Positions 9,214 to 15,885 of a stretch of 64,000 nt of DNA are shown here, piece by piece; within the stretch, counting starts at the first letter, position 1; each line of letters begins with the position of its first letter. The position numbers and the translations under genes are program-made. This stretch comes from Chloroflexota bacterium (GTDB lineage: Bacteria > Chloroflexota > UBA11872 > UBA12225 > JAJDUF01): contig JAJDUF010000012.1 of the NCBI GenBank assembly GCA_022826725.1, forward strand, positions 62,001 through 126,000, read 5' to 3'. A model generated the notes under the pieces. It searched no databases. It was not told the origin of the DNA and was given only the letters and a program-made list of their open reading frames with translations.

Positions 9214-9441
9214 TTACTCGCCACCCGGCTGTGGTGTCGGATCGGGAATCTCGCGCACGATCCGCTTGATCTCCTCGTCCAGGTCCGTCTCGCCGTCCTC
9301 GCTGCCGTCGCCGCCATCGGGGTTGTCAATGCGGGTCGGTGTTTCCGTTGGCGTCTCCACCGGCTTGACGGGTGCGTCAATCTCCATCGCCTGTAGCGGC
9401 AGGGTGCGGTCGAGAATGGCTGTGGCCTCTGCAGGTGTCAT
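9214..9441 (-). CDS. pup: Prokaryotic ubiquitin-like protein Pup ending in GGE
   Basis: A 75-residue acidic, disorder-rich protein ending IPDPTPQPGGE. A C-terminal Gly-Gly-Glu (or Gln) is the defining feature of Pup, whose terminal glutamate is ligated to target lysines by PafA. The gene lies exactly between dop and pafA, and its ATG overlaps the dop stop codon (ATGA at 9438-9441), with GGGAGGAATCC as ribosome-binding site inside dop. An amphipathic segment DLDEEIKRIVREIPD precedes the tail, at the place of the PafA/Mpa-binding helix of mycobacterial Pup. Unusual points are the Pro-rich tail (PDPTPQP), a Pro/Thr-rich middle and a length above the usual about 64 residues. Because it ends in Glu, Dop deamidation would not be needed before ligation. 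Sequence similarity to known Pup is weak outside the tail; the identification rests mainly on tail plus position. Confidence 0.8.
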   Translation of the reverse strand: MTPAEATAILDRTLPLQAMEIDAPVKPVETPTETPTRIDNPDGGDGSEDGETDLDEEIKRIVREIPDPTPQPGGE

Positions 9442-10979
9442 TGGATTCCTCCCGACTTCAGGGTAGCGATCAAGGCATCGAGACTATCTGCTCCGCGCGT
9501 CAACTCCTCGATACGGGCCGTTCCGGCTCCCCACACTTCATCCAAGTGCAGGACCACCTCGCGTCCATTGACACCGAACGTCACGGAGTCCCATTCGAGC
9601 CGGCGAATCCGGTCGCCGAACTTCTGCAGACAGAGGGCGCGAATGGCGGCGCGTGTGCCCGCGGGTGGCTCGGTGCGCGCACGCAAGATGGCCGGCTCGT
9701 CAACGTACCGGCGCAACGCTCCCCGCTTGCTCAGGGTAGCAAAGAGGCTGCTCTCCGGGTTGACCAAATGGTAGGCGAGGTCGAGGCGGCGTAAGGCTGG
9801 GCTGTTCCAGTCTTGGCCTTGGGCTTGGCGAATACCCTCGAACAGCACCCATTTCGCTACCCAGTCGAGCCGGTCGCGTAACTGCTGTGGATTGGATGCG
9901 AGCAGGTCCAGCACGGTGGCCCACTCGCGGAGGACCCAGTCCGTTTCCGGGTCACGGCCGGTGAACTCGCGGTGTGCTGCCGCGTAGAACTCGCGCTGCA
10001 CGGCCAGCGCCGTAGTCGGTGTGCCGGCGCGGGTAGGCAGCGGTGCGCTGAGGGTGAGGTCGTGGGAGACGGCTCGCAGCGCCTTGACCGGCTCGGCAAG
10101 CTCTATCGTCGGTACCCAGCCAAGCTCACCGAGGTCCAGTGCCAAGGCGGTGGTGCCGACTTTGAGCGCGGTGGCGTATTCGGAGCGGTTGGCATCGCCG
10201 ATGATGACGTGGAGCCGGCGGTACTTCTTGCGATCCGCGTGCGGCTCGTCGCGGGTGTTCAAGATGGGACGCTTGGCCGTCGTATTGATGCCGACGACTT
10301 GCTCGAAGAAGTCGGCCCGCTGACTCAACTGGAAGCCGGCGGCGGGTGTCGCGGCGTCGCCGTCGCGGCCTTCGAGTCCGACTTTGCCGGCGCCGGCGTA
10401 CACCTGGCGGGTCACTAGGAAAGGCACCATCAGCCGCACCAGTGTCGGGAAGGGCCAGGCGCGGGCAACGAGGTAGTTCTCGTGCGTGCCGAATGACCGG
10501 CCGTGATAGTCGGTGTTGTTCTTGACCAGCCGCACACGCGCATTACCGCCGCGCTCGCGGCGCAGGACCTCGTTGCGGGCCTGCTCGGCTTGGTAGAGAA
10601 CTCGCTCGCCAGCCCGATCCTGGGCGACGAGATCGGCGAGGGTAGCGCAGGCGTCCGTGCAGTATTCGGGGTGGTTGTGGTCGTTATAGAACCGTGCTCC
10701 GTTGGTCAGGACGGTATTCGCCAACAGTTCATCACGGTTGAGCTGCTTACTCAGCTCGGTCGTGCTGTGCAGGTCGTGGGGGTCGTGGGCGAGCTGCGCG
10801 ACCCTCATGCCGCGCAGGTCCAGGCGCGGGTCCTCGCGCCGGTAGTCCCAGCCGCGTAGGACGCCGTCGAGGGGTGCGCCGCGGACGATGGCCGAGGCCT
10901 CATAAGCAAAGTCCACCGGCCCGGCAAAGCCTTCGCAGTTGACCCCGTACTCGGTCTCGATGCCGACAGGGCGGTTCAT
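9438..10979 (-). CDS. dop: Depupylase/deamidase Dop-like (PafA2 family)
   Basis: A 513-residue PafA/Dop-superfamily enzyme, read as Dop, which removes Pup from substrates (and in GGQ species deamidates Pup). Diagnostic is the Dop-loop region RGWDYRREDPRLDLRGMR near residues 43-60, which aligns with the WDYEVESPLRDARGFD stretch of mycobacterial Dop. The catalytic Asp is in NGARFYNDHNHPEYCTDAC. Other family motifs are GIETEYG, LVKNNTDYHGRSFGTHENY, MVPFLVTRQVYAGAGKV, FQLSQRADFFE, RPILNTRDEPHAD and YRRLHVIIGDANRSEYATALK. The C-terminal WDSVTFGVNGREVVLHLDE also matches Dop. It is the first gene of dop-pup-pafA, translationally coupled to pup. Three tandem 10-bp repeats lie upstream at 11070-11100. 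Confidence 0.88.
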   Translation of the reverse strand: MNRPVGIETEYGVNCEGFAGPVDFAYEASAIVRGAPLDGVLRGWDYRREDPRLDLRGMRVAQLAHDPHDLHSTTELSKQLNRDELLANTVLTNGARFYNDHNHPEYCTDACATLADLVAQDRAGERVLYQAEQARNEVLRRERGGNARVRLVKNNTDYHGRSFGTHENYLVARAWPFPTLVRLMVPFLVTRQVYAGAGKVGLEGRDGDAATPAAGFQLSQRADFFEQVVGINTTAKRPILNTRDEPHADRKKYRRLHVIIGDANRSEYATALKVGTTALALDLGELGWVPTIELAEPVKALRAVSHDLTLSAPLPTRAGTPTTALAVQREFYAAAHREFTGRDPETDWVLREWATVLDLLASNPQQLRDRLDWVAKWVLFEGIRQAQGQDWNSPALRRLDLAYHLVNPESSLFATLSKRGALRRYVDEPAILRARTEPPAGTRAAIRALCLQKFGDRIRRLEWDSVTFGVNGREVVLHLDEVWGAGTARIEELTRGADSLDALIATLKSGGIQ

Positions 10980-11069
10980 CTGGGGGTGGTGTCCCTTTCC
11001 CGGTCGTTGTGGTCCCGAGGTGCCCCTTCCGGCCGGAGCAACCGATCGGTTGTTGGCGCTGTATCCATT

Positions 11070-11100
11070 CTAGCACCGGTCTAGCACCGGCCGGCACCGG
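11070..11100. repeat. Three tandem 10-bp repeats upstream of dop
   Basis: CTAGCACCGG occurs at 11070-11079 and 11081-11090, followed by the variant CCGGCACCGG at 11091-11100, so the units follow one another at 10-11 bp, one helical turn. On the minus strand TAGAAT, a fair -10 box, lies at 11072-11067, about 90 nt before dop, placing the repeats over the -35 region. A binding site for a regulator is possible but unproven. Confidence 0.45.
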
Positions 11101-11183
11101 CCCGGTCAAGTCTTCGCCGGGCCATTGCGCTCGTCGCAGGCGCCATACTTGATGGTCCATGCTCGTTCGGCCACACCGTTCAC

Positions 11184-11212
11184 TTGACAAATGCTCGTTG
11201 AGAATCTATGAT
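11184..11212 (+). promoter_or_regulatory. Near-consensus sigma-70 promoter of the DUF2089 operon
   Basis: TTGACA at 11184-11189, a 17-nt spacer and TATGAT at 11207-11212. This is the best promoter match in the window. Transcription would start at about 11219, inside the palindrome that follows. Confidence 0.75.
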
Positions 11213-11213
11213 T

Positions 11214-11229
11214 TTGATGAAGTCATCAA
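11214..11229. promoter_or_regulatory. Operator-like palindrome TTGATGA-AG-TCATCAA
   Basis: A perfect 7-bp inverted repeat with a 2-bp spacer begins one base after the -10 box and covers the predicted transcription start. That position is typical of a repressor site. The first gene encodes a Zn-ribbon/HTH-type protein, so autoregulation is a reasonable guess. Confidence 0.6.
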
Positions 11230-11270
11230 GATTTCTCACAGTTGAGTGGAGGATATTGAAGGAGCTATCT

Positions 11271-11666
11271 ATGAGCGAGGTACTCGGGCAGTGCCCGGTC
11301 TGCACCGGCGAGCTGGTCGTAGTCCGCGAGGAGTGTACCCACTGCGGTACCGCGCTCGAAGGGCGGTTCACGCTGCCGCGCCTCTTGCGCCTCGCGCCGG
11401 AGCAGCTGCGCTTTGTCGAGCTGTTCGTGCGGTGTCGGGGTGTCATCCGTGACATGGAGCAGGAGTTGGGCGTGTCCTATCCGACAGTGCGCTCTCGGCT
11501 CGACGACGTGATCAATAGCCTAGGGCTGGCTGCGGTGGATGAGAGCATGGCGGCCGAACAGGCTGCCGAGCAGCCGGTCTCGCCGGCGGCGCGGCGTGCC
11601 GTGCTCGATGACTTGGCGGCCGGTGCGATGAGCGTAGACGAGGCGGTGCAAAAGCTGCGTGGGTAA
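11271..11666 (+). CDS. DUF2089 family Zn-ribbon/HTH regulator
   Basis: A 131-residue DUF2089-type protein. The N-terminus is a zinc ribbon with two knuckles, CPVCTGEL and CTHCGTALEG. It is followed by the DUF2089 core (LAPEQLRFVELFVRCRGV, then LGVSYPTVRSRLDDVINSLG), which reads as a helix-turn-helix of the sigma-70 region 4/LuxR type. The last 28 residues (AARRAVLDDLAAGAMSVDEA) match the short SHOCT-like C-terminal helix pair. ATG 11271 has AAGGAG 6 nt before it, which rules out the upstream start at 11208. It lies 65 bp ahead of a DUF4097/SHOCT-like gene in the same operon. DNA binding is inferred from the fold; its target may be its own operator at 11214-11229. Confidence 0.82.
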   Translation: MSEVLGQCPVCTGELVVVREECTHCGTALEGRFTLPRLLRLAPEQLRFVELFVRCRGVIRDMEQELGVSYPTVRSRLDDVINSLGLAAVDESMAAEQAAEQPVSPAARRAVLDDLAAGAMSVDEAVQKLRG

Positions 11667-11731
11667 TGACGGACGTGTGCCGCACGGTGAGCAACCCTTG
11701 CGACCGACGAGCAAGAAGGAAGGAGAGCAGG

Positions 11732-12532
11732 ATGTTCGAGCAAGAGGTACCCGCAGAGGGCAAGCTGGAGATCAACGTTTTTGCGTGTCGGGGTGACATC
11801 GAGGTGCTGGGCCACGATGCCCCGACGCTGCGCGTGGAGGCCGAGGACCCGCAGACCGAATATCATGTCCGCGAGGAAGGCCACCGCTTTATCGTGGAGG
11901 CGTCGGGAGCGCTCGGCATTGACGTGCCGCGGGCAGCGCAGTTGACCGTTGTCGCCGGTCCGCGCAAGGTCAGTGTCCACAACGTGGAAGGCGAGTTCAC
12001 CGTGAGGTCGGCCGCCGAAGATCAGGTAGTCGAGACGGCCACCGAGTTTGCGCGCGAGTTCTCGGATGTCGGCCGGCGGCTCGGCGCCGACTTCGGGCGG
12101 CTGGGCCGCGATCTCGGCGAGCAGTTCGGACGCACGTTCGGTGCTTGGGGACGCGGTGACTTCGGTGACCACCCCGATGACCGACCACGCCGGCGCGGGC
12201 GCCGGCGCGGTGCCGGCGTGGACGTCGAGGCTTTCATCCGCCGGGCAGAGGAAGGTGCCGAGCGCTTTGCCCGGGCCGCCGAGGAGCGCGCCGAGCGGTT
12301 TGCCCAGCGTGCCGAGGGACGGATGCGGCAAGCGACACAACGAGCCGAGGGGCGGCGACCTCGCGCTGCGGGTGAGGCGAGAGCCGACGCCGGGCACGCC
12401 GGTGCTGCGGAGGGCGCGGGTGGTACGGATTCGACCGCTGTCGAAGAGCGCCGGGCCGTCTTGACCATGCTGCAGGAAGGGAAGATCAGCGCCGAACAGG
12501 CTGAGGAACTGCTCCAGGCGCTGCGGCAGTAG
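11732..12532 (+). CDS. DUF4097-like/SHOCT-like envelope-stress protein
   Basis: A 266-residue protein with three visible parts. Residues 1-90 form a beta-rich repeat domain (VPAEGKLEINVFACRGDIEV, VEGEFTVRSA) like the adhesin-type DUF4097/DUF2807 beta-helix. Residues about 105-240 are an Arg/Glu/Ala-rich, highly charged helical region with repeated FGRLGRDLGEQFGRTFG and AEERAERFAQRAEGR patterns. The C-terminal 30 residues (EERRAVLTMLQEGKISAEQA) are a SHOCT-like domain that echoes the tail of the upstream DUF2089 protein. No membrane segment is present, so it is probably cytoplasmic or anchored through partners. Operons of DUF2089 with DUF4097/SHOCT genes resemble yvlB-type stress operons of Firmicutes. 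ATG 11732 follows AAGGAAGGAG. Function remains inferred. Confidence 0.7.
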   Translation: MFEQEVPAEGKLEINVFACRGDIEVLGHDAPTLRVEAEDPQTEYHVREEGHRFIVEASGALGIDVPRAAQLTVVAGPRKVSVHNVEGEFTVRSAAEDQVVETATEFAREFSDVGRRLGADFGRLGRDLGEQFGRTFGAWGRGDFGDHPDDRPRRRGRRRGAGVDVEAFIRRAEEGAERFARAAEERAERFAQRAEGRMRQATQRAEGRRPRAAGEARADAGHAGAAEGAGGTDSTAVEERRAVLTMLQEGKISAEQAEELLQALRQ

Positions 12533-12546
12533 CGCAAGGGGTCACG

Positions 12547-12752
12547 CCTCACCTCCGGGCCCCTCTCCACCGCGGAGCGATAGAGAGGGGGAGTAGATTC
12601 TCGCGCCAGCGGGAATGACGAATGAGACAGCGGGGATGGCGGGGGCGCGGGCGCGCTGAATCGCGTCCCTACGTAAAAAAACTTGCCCTTGTCGGCTATG
12701 GTCCCCCGCGCAGCGGTGGGGCGGGCGGGCGCAACATGTTGCACCCCTACGA
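12547..12752. repeat. Mosaic of five hairpin modules (A-D-C-E-B)
   Basis: The stretch contains in order module A (CCCCTCTCC...GAGAGGGGG), D (CGCCAGCGGGAATGACG), C (CTGAATCGCGTCCCTAC), E (GGTCCCCCGCGCAGCGG) and B (CGCAACATGTTGCACCCC). Each recurs elsewhere in the window. It is the fullest mosaic seen and lies between the convergent DUF4097-like and pcm genes. Confidence 0.7.
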
Positions 12753-12791
12753 ATTGCTACTCCAGTCGGGAGAGGGAGAGTGGTTGGGCGC

Positions 12792-13508
12792 TCATTTGGG
12801 CGCGGCCGTGGACTCGACGGAATCGCTGTCGTCCGGCTCAGTCCGGCCACGATGCAGCAGGGGCGGTGTCTCGGGCCAGCCGGCCGTACCGATAAGGGGT
12901 ACAAAGCGCACGGGGCCGAGCGCCGCCGCTTCGACTGGGCCAGTGGCCTCCTTCCGCACGATGAGCAGCCGCTGGCCGCGGCGCTGGCCGACCGGCGCGA
13001 CGAGCCGCCCCGCCTCGCGGAGCTGATCCAATAGCGCCGGTGGTACGGCGGGTGCGGCCGCCGTGACGATGATCCGATCATAGGGCGCGGCCGCGGGCCA
13101 CCCCAGCGTGCCGTCGCCGGTCCGGACGGCGACGTTGTGGTAGCCGAGATGGCGCAGTAGTGCCCGCGCTTGATCGGCCAGCCGCGGCAGTCGCTCGACG
13201 GTGACGACCTCGGCGCCCATCTCGGCCAGGACCGCAGCCTGGTAGCCGCTGCCGGTGCCGATTTCGAGTACGCGCTGCCCCGGAGTGACTTTGAGTGCCT
13301 CCGTCATCGTCGCAACGACAATCGGCTGCGAGATGGTCTGCCCTTCCTCCAGCGGCAGCGCTTCGTCGGCGTAGGCGAGATGGCGCAGCTCTTGGGCGAT
13401 GAACAGTTCCCGCGGCACGCGGATAAGCGCGCTCAACACGGCCTCGTCGCGGATACCCTGGCGCCGCAGGTGCGCTACCAGGATTTGCGCTGGCGCTTCG
13501 CCACCCAT
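12792..13508 (-). CDS. pcm: Protein-L-isoaspartate O-methyltransferase
   Basis: This SAM-dependent enzyme methylates isoaspartyl residues in aged proteins, starting their repair. The 238-residue protein shows the family's N-terminal AVLSALIRVPRELFI, the substrate loop ALPLEEGQTISQPIVVATMT, SAM motif I VLEIGTGSGYQAAVLAEMG, motif post-I VVTVERLPRLA, and IIVTAAAPAVPPALLDQL followed by GRLVAPVG. These are all canonical. The last about 20 residues (TEPDDSDSVESTAAPK) are an unconserved extension. It is a single gene, convergent with the DUF2089 operon. Together with the Pup system nearby it concerns protein quality control, but there is no evidence that they are functionally linked. Confidence 0.92.
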   Translation of the reverse strand: MGGEAPAQILVAHLRRQGIRDEAVLSALIRVPRELFIAQELRHLAYADEALPLEEGQTISQPIVVATMTEALKVTPGQRVLEIGTGSGYQAAVLAEMGAEVVTVERLPRLADQARALLRHLGYHNVAVRTGDGTLGWPAAAPYDRIIVTAAAPAVPPALLDQLREAGRLVAPVGQRRGQRLLIVRKEATGPVEAAALGPVRFVPLIGTAGWPETPPLLHRGRTEPDDSDSVESTAAPK

Positions 13509-13658
13509 ACGTGGTATCCCCCGCCTGCCGTCGCTGCGTGGCTGACTGTGGCGTTAGCATACCGATTCGGCCGTTAAAGGCCATGCGCGTGCGGACGTAT
13601 GCTAGGCTCCTGCTCCAAGTCATGGGTCCCGACTGTATATCGAATGTCCGTTGGCACG

Positions 13659-15101
13659 ATGCGGTGGACCACTAGCTCCCCGGCAGCGCCGGGTAGGCGG
13701 CTGACCCGCCGCCGTTCCTATGCCATTGCTGGCGGGTTGATCCTGGCTGGCCTCCTCCCGGCTTGCGAAGCGACCGCGCCGGCTCCTACGCCCCAGACTG
13801 CGGCCGGCGGCGAGACAGCGCGGCTGGAGTGGTGGACTGCCCGCCGGACGCCGGCCCAGCAGGGCGCGGCGGCCGCTTGGAACGACAGTCGCGGCGCCCC
13901 GCTGCTGGAAGTGAGCGAGCGGGCGGCCGCGCGGTCGGCACACGAGCTTGCGGCGGCGATTGCGGCAGGACAGCCACCGGCGCTGCTCGCGCTGGCGGCC
14001 GACGATCTCACCCCGCTCGCGCTGGCCAACGTGGTGCAGCCGCTCGATAGCTTGGTCCGGGCGAGCCGCTACGACCTCAAAGCCTTTATGCCGCCAGCCT
14101 TGCAGCCTTGCTATGGATTGGATGACCGGCTTTACGGGCTGCCGGAGGGGCTGGCTATAACGCTGCTCTTTTTCAATCGCCGGTTCTTGGAGGAAGCCGA
14201 CATAGACTATCGCCAGGCCGGGCTGGACTTTACGCAGCCGCGCAGCACGTGGGAGAGTTTCCGCGAGCTGGCCGGGAGCCTGGCGCGTGCGTCGGCTCCT
14301 GCGGCCGGAAGCGGCCGCTGGGGCTTCGATCCCAGTGATCGTTTCTCGAAGCCACTGGTCTGGTGCTGGCAGAACGGTGGGCGCATTGTGAGCGACGACG
14401 GGCGCACGGCCAGCCTGACGCATCCGGCGAACGTTGACGCGCTCGAATGGCTGACTTCCTGGGTACGGGACCAAGGAGGGACGACGGAGCTGGCGAGGCA
14501 GCAGCAGCCCTGGGGTTTCAACGACGAATCGCCTCTGCTCACCGGCCAGCTCTTCGCCGGCCATGTCAGCAATCGTTTCCTGGACCGCATCGCGCGCTAT
14601 GGGCCACATCTGCCGTTGAGTTTTGTGCAACTGCCGGTGCGCCGCGACGGCGAGACGCCAATCACCCAAGCTGCGGTGCAGGCGCTCGCGTTGGCGTCGG
14701 GTGAGCAGGTCGAGGCCGCCTGGGAGGTGGCCCGGTTTCTGGTGGCGCACCCGACGGCCGGCGCTCGTGATCGGGCGGCGGCGGCCGAGGCCGCGCGTCA
14801 CGGCTGGCAGTGGGTGCCGGGGTACAGCGGTCAGCTACCGCTCGACCGCTACCGGCTGGCCGAGCGGCCTTCCGGCCACGCGACGCTCGACCAGCTCAAC
14901 CTCCATGCGCTGGAGCAGGCCCGGTATGCCCGCTCGCCGGAGCGGAATCCGGTGCCGCGGATTGTCGCGAGCAGTCTACGCACGGCCTTTCGGCGGGCCG
15001 GGACGGGCGAGGTGACGGAGCTGCGCGCGTTGCGGGACGCGCAGGACCGCGTGCAACGGGAGCTGGACAATGCCTGGGCGGCGCTCGATGAACGGGCGTG
15101 A
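13659..15101 (+). CDS. Extracellular solute-binding lipoprotein (ABC transporter family 1)
   Basis: A substrate-binding protein of the extracellular solute-binding family 1, typically for sugars or oligosaccharides. The N-terminus has Arg-rich GRRLTRRRSYAIAGG, a hydrophobic core and a lipobox LLPAC, so it is exported (the twin arginines could indicate Tat) and lipid-anchored. The mature part has family features: LEWWTARRT, PPALLALAADDLTPLALANV, LYGLPEGLAITLLFFNRRFL, and STWESFRELAGSLARA. It is about 480 residues long. No permease or ATPase gene is adjacent, so it is an orphan binding protein. Start ATG 13659 puts the signal peptide at a normal length; ATG 13644 and 13599 are in frame, and none has a clear Shine-Dalgarno. 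Confidence 0.75.
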   Translation: MRWTTSSPAAPGRRLTRRRSYAIAGGLILAGLLPACEATAPAPTPQTAAGGETARLEWWTARRTPAQQGAAAAWNDSRGAPLLEVSERAAARSAHELAAAIAAGQPPALLALAADDLTPLALANVVQPLDSLVRASRYDLKAFMPPALQPCYGLDDRLYGLPEGLAITLLFFNRRFLEEADIDYRQAGLDFTQPRSTWESFRELAGSLARASAPAAGSGRWGFDPSDRFSKPLVWCWQNGGRIVSDDGRTASLTHPANVDALEWLTSWVRDQGGTTELARQQQPWGFNDESPLLTGQLFAGHVSNRFLDRIARYGPHLPLSFVQLPVRRDGETPITQAAVQALALASGEQVEAAWEVARFLVAHPTAGARDRAAAAEAARHGWQWVPGYSGQLPLDRYRLAERPSGHATLDQLNLHALEQARYARSPERNPVPRIVASSLRTAFRRAGTGEVTELRALRDAQDRVQRELDNAWAALDERA

Positions 15102-15438
15102 GCTTCCTAGGGGAGCGCGGGGGAATCTCCAACTCACTTCCGGGTGGTGCGGCCGCTTACCGGGTCTCCGATGCTCGGAGGTGGTTAGAATGTGTCGCGC
15201 TATGCTACGCTGATCCGCGCCTCGCTGCCGGGGGCTGCTCGTGACTGCGCCGGTCGTTCAACCCCGTACTGGCGGTGTGGAGGGTGTCTGGGGTGGAGAT
15301 GGAGATATCCGTTCGGTGGATGACTCCTACTCTACAAGTGACGCGCGGATATACTATATTGATCCATGTGGAGCGGTCGGACCGCTTTGGCGAGACGATT
15401 GGAGCGGGAGTCGCAACTCATTGGTGAGGAGGTTCGCT
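15102..15438. other. Intergenic region before the ferredoxin gene
   Basis: An open frame runs from 15241 into the ferredoxin but has no ribosome-binding site and no family similarity in its 66-residue extension, so I treat it as untranslated. An AT-rich patch GGATATACTATATTG at about 15348-15362 contains TATACT (15350-15355), a possible -10 box without a convincing -35. Confidence 0.5.
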
Positions 15439-15681
15439 ATGACCTATGTGATCGCGCAGCCGTGCATTGGCACCAAGGATGCCTCGTGCGTGGACGTGTG
15501 CCCGGTAGACTGTATTCACACGACGGACGATGAAGAGATGTACTACATTGATCCCGATGAGTGCATTGACTGTGGCGCCTGCGAGCCGGTCTGCCCGGTG
15601 AGCGCCATCTACCCCGAGGACGCAGTGCCCGAAGAGTGGGTGCATTTCATTGACATCAACGCCGACTTTTTCTTCCAGTAG
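15439..15681 (+). CDS. 7Fe ferredoxin ([3Fe-4S][4Fe-4S])
   Basis: An 80-residue electron carrier. Cysteines are at 9, 17, 21, 25, 42, 45, 48 and 52. The spacing C-x7-C-x3-C near the N-terminus and CxxCxxCxxxCP further on is that of the 7Fe class (FdxA-like): by analogy with the Azotobacter protein C9, C17 and C52 would hold the 3Fe cluster and C21, C42, C45 and C48 the 4Fe cluster, with C25 free. The acidic C-terminus (PEEWVHFIDINADFFFQ) is typical of the type found in Actinobacteria, Chloroflexota and Thermus. ATG 15439 follows GAGGAGG with 6 nt spacing. The gene is monocistronic; its partner enzyme is not evident. Confidence 0.93.
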   Translation: MTYVIAQPCIGTKDASCVDVCPVDCIHTTDDEEMYYIDPDECIDCGACEPVCPVSAIYPEDAVPEEWVHFIDINADFFFQ

Positions 15682-15885
15682 CGCACCCGGCGTTGCGGCA
15701 ATAGCTTGGGCGATTAGGCTCATCCCATTGGCCGGGCGAGGTCGTGCCGTCGGTAGTGTCCGGCTTGTTGAACTGGCCTAGCGGCTTGTGATCCGGGCCA
15801 GATGTTGTGTCGGTGGTTGGCGTTGCGGCAGGTGCCGGGTGCCATCCCGCGTCCGGTGTTCGCGCCCTGGCGGTGAACGGGCATC

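Noticed and set aside
12547..12752. CRISPR-like array
   Set aside because: The repeats are different hairpin modules, not one repeat with regular spacers, and no cas gene is near.
15241..15438. N-terminal extension of the ferredoxin from ATG/GTG 15241
   Set aside because: No homology in the extension, while 15439 has a strong GAGGAGG and matches the family's start.
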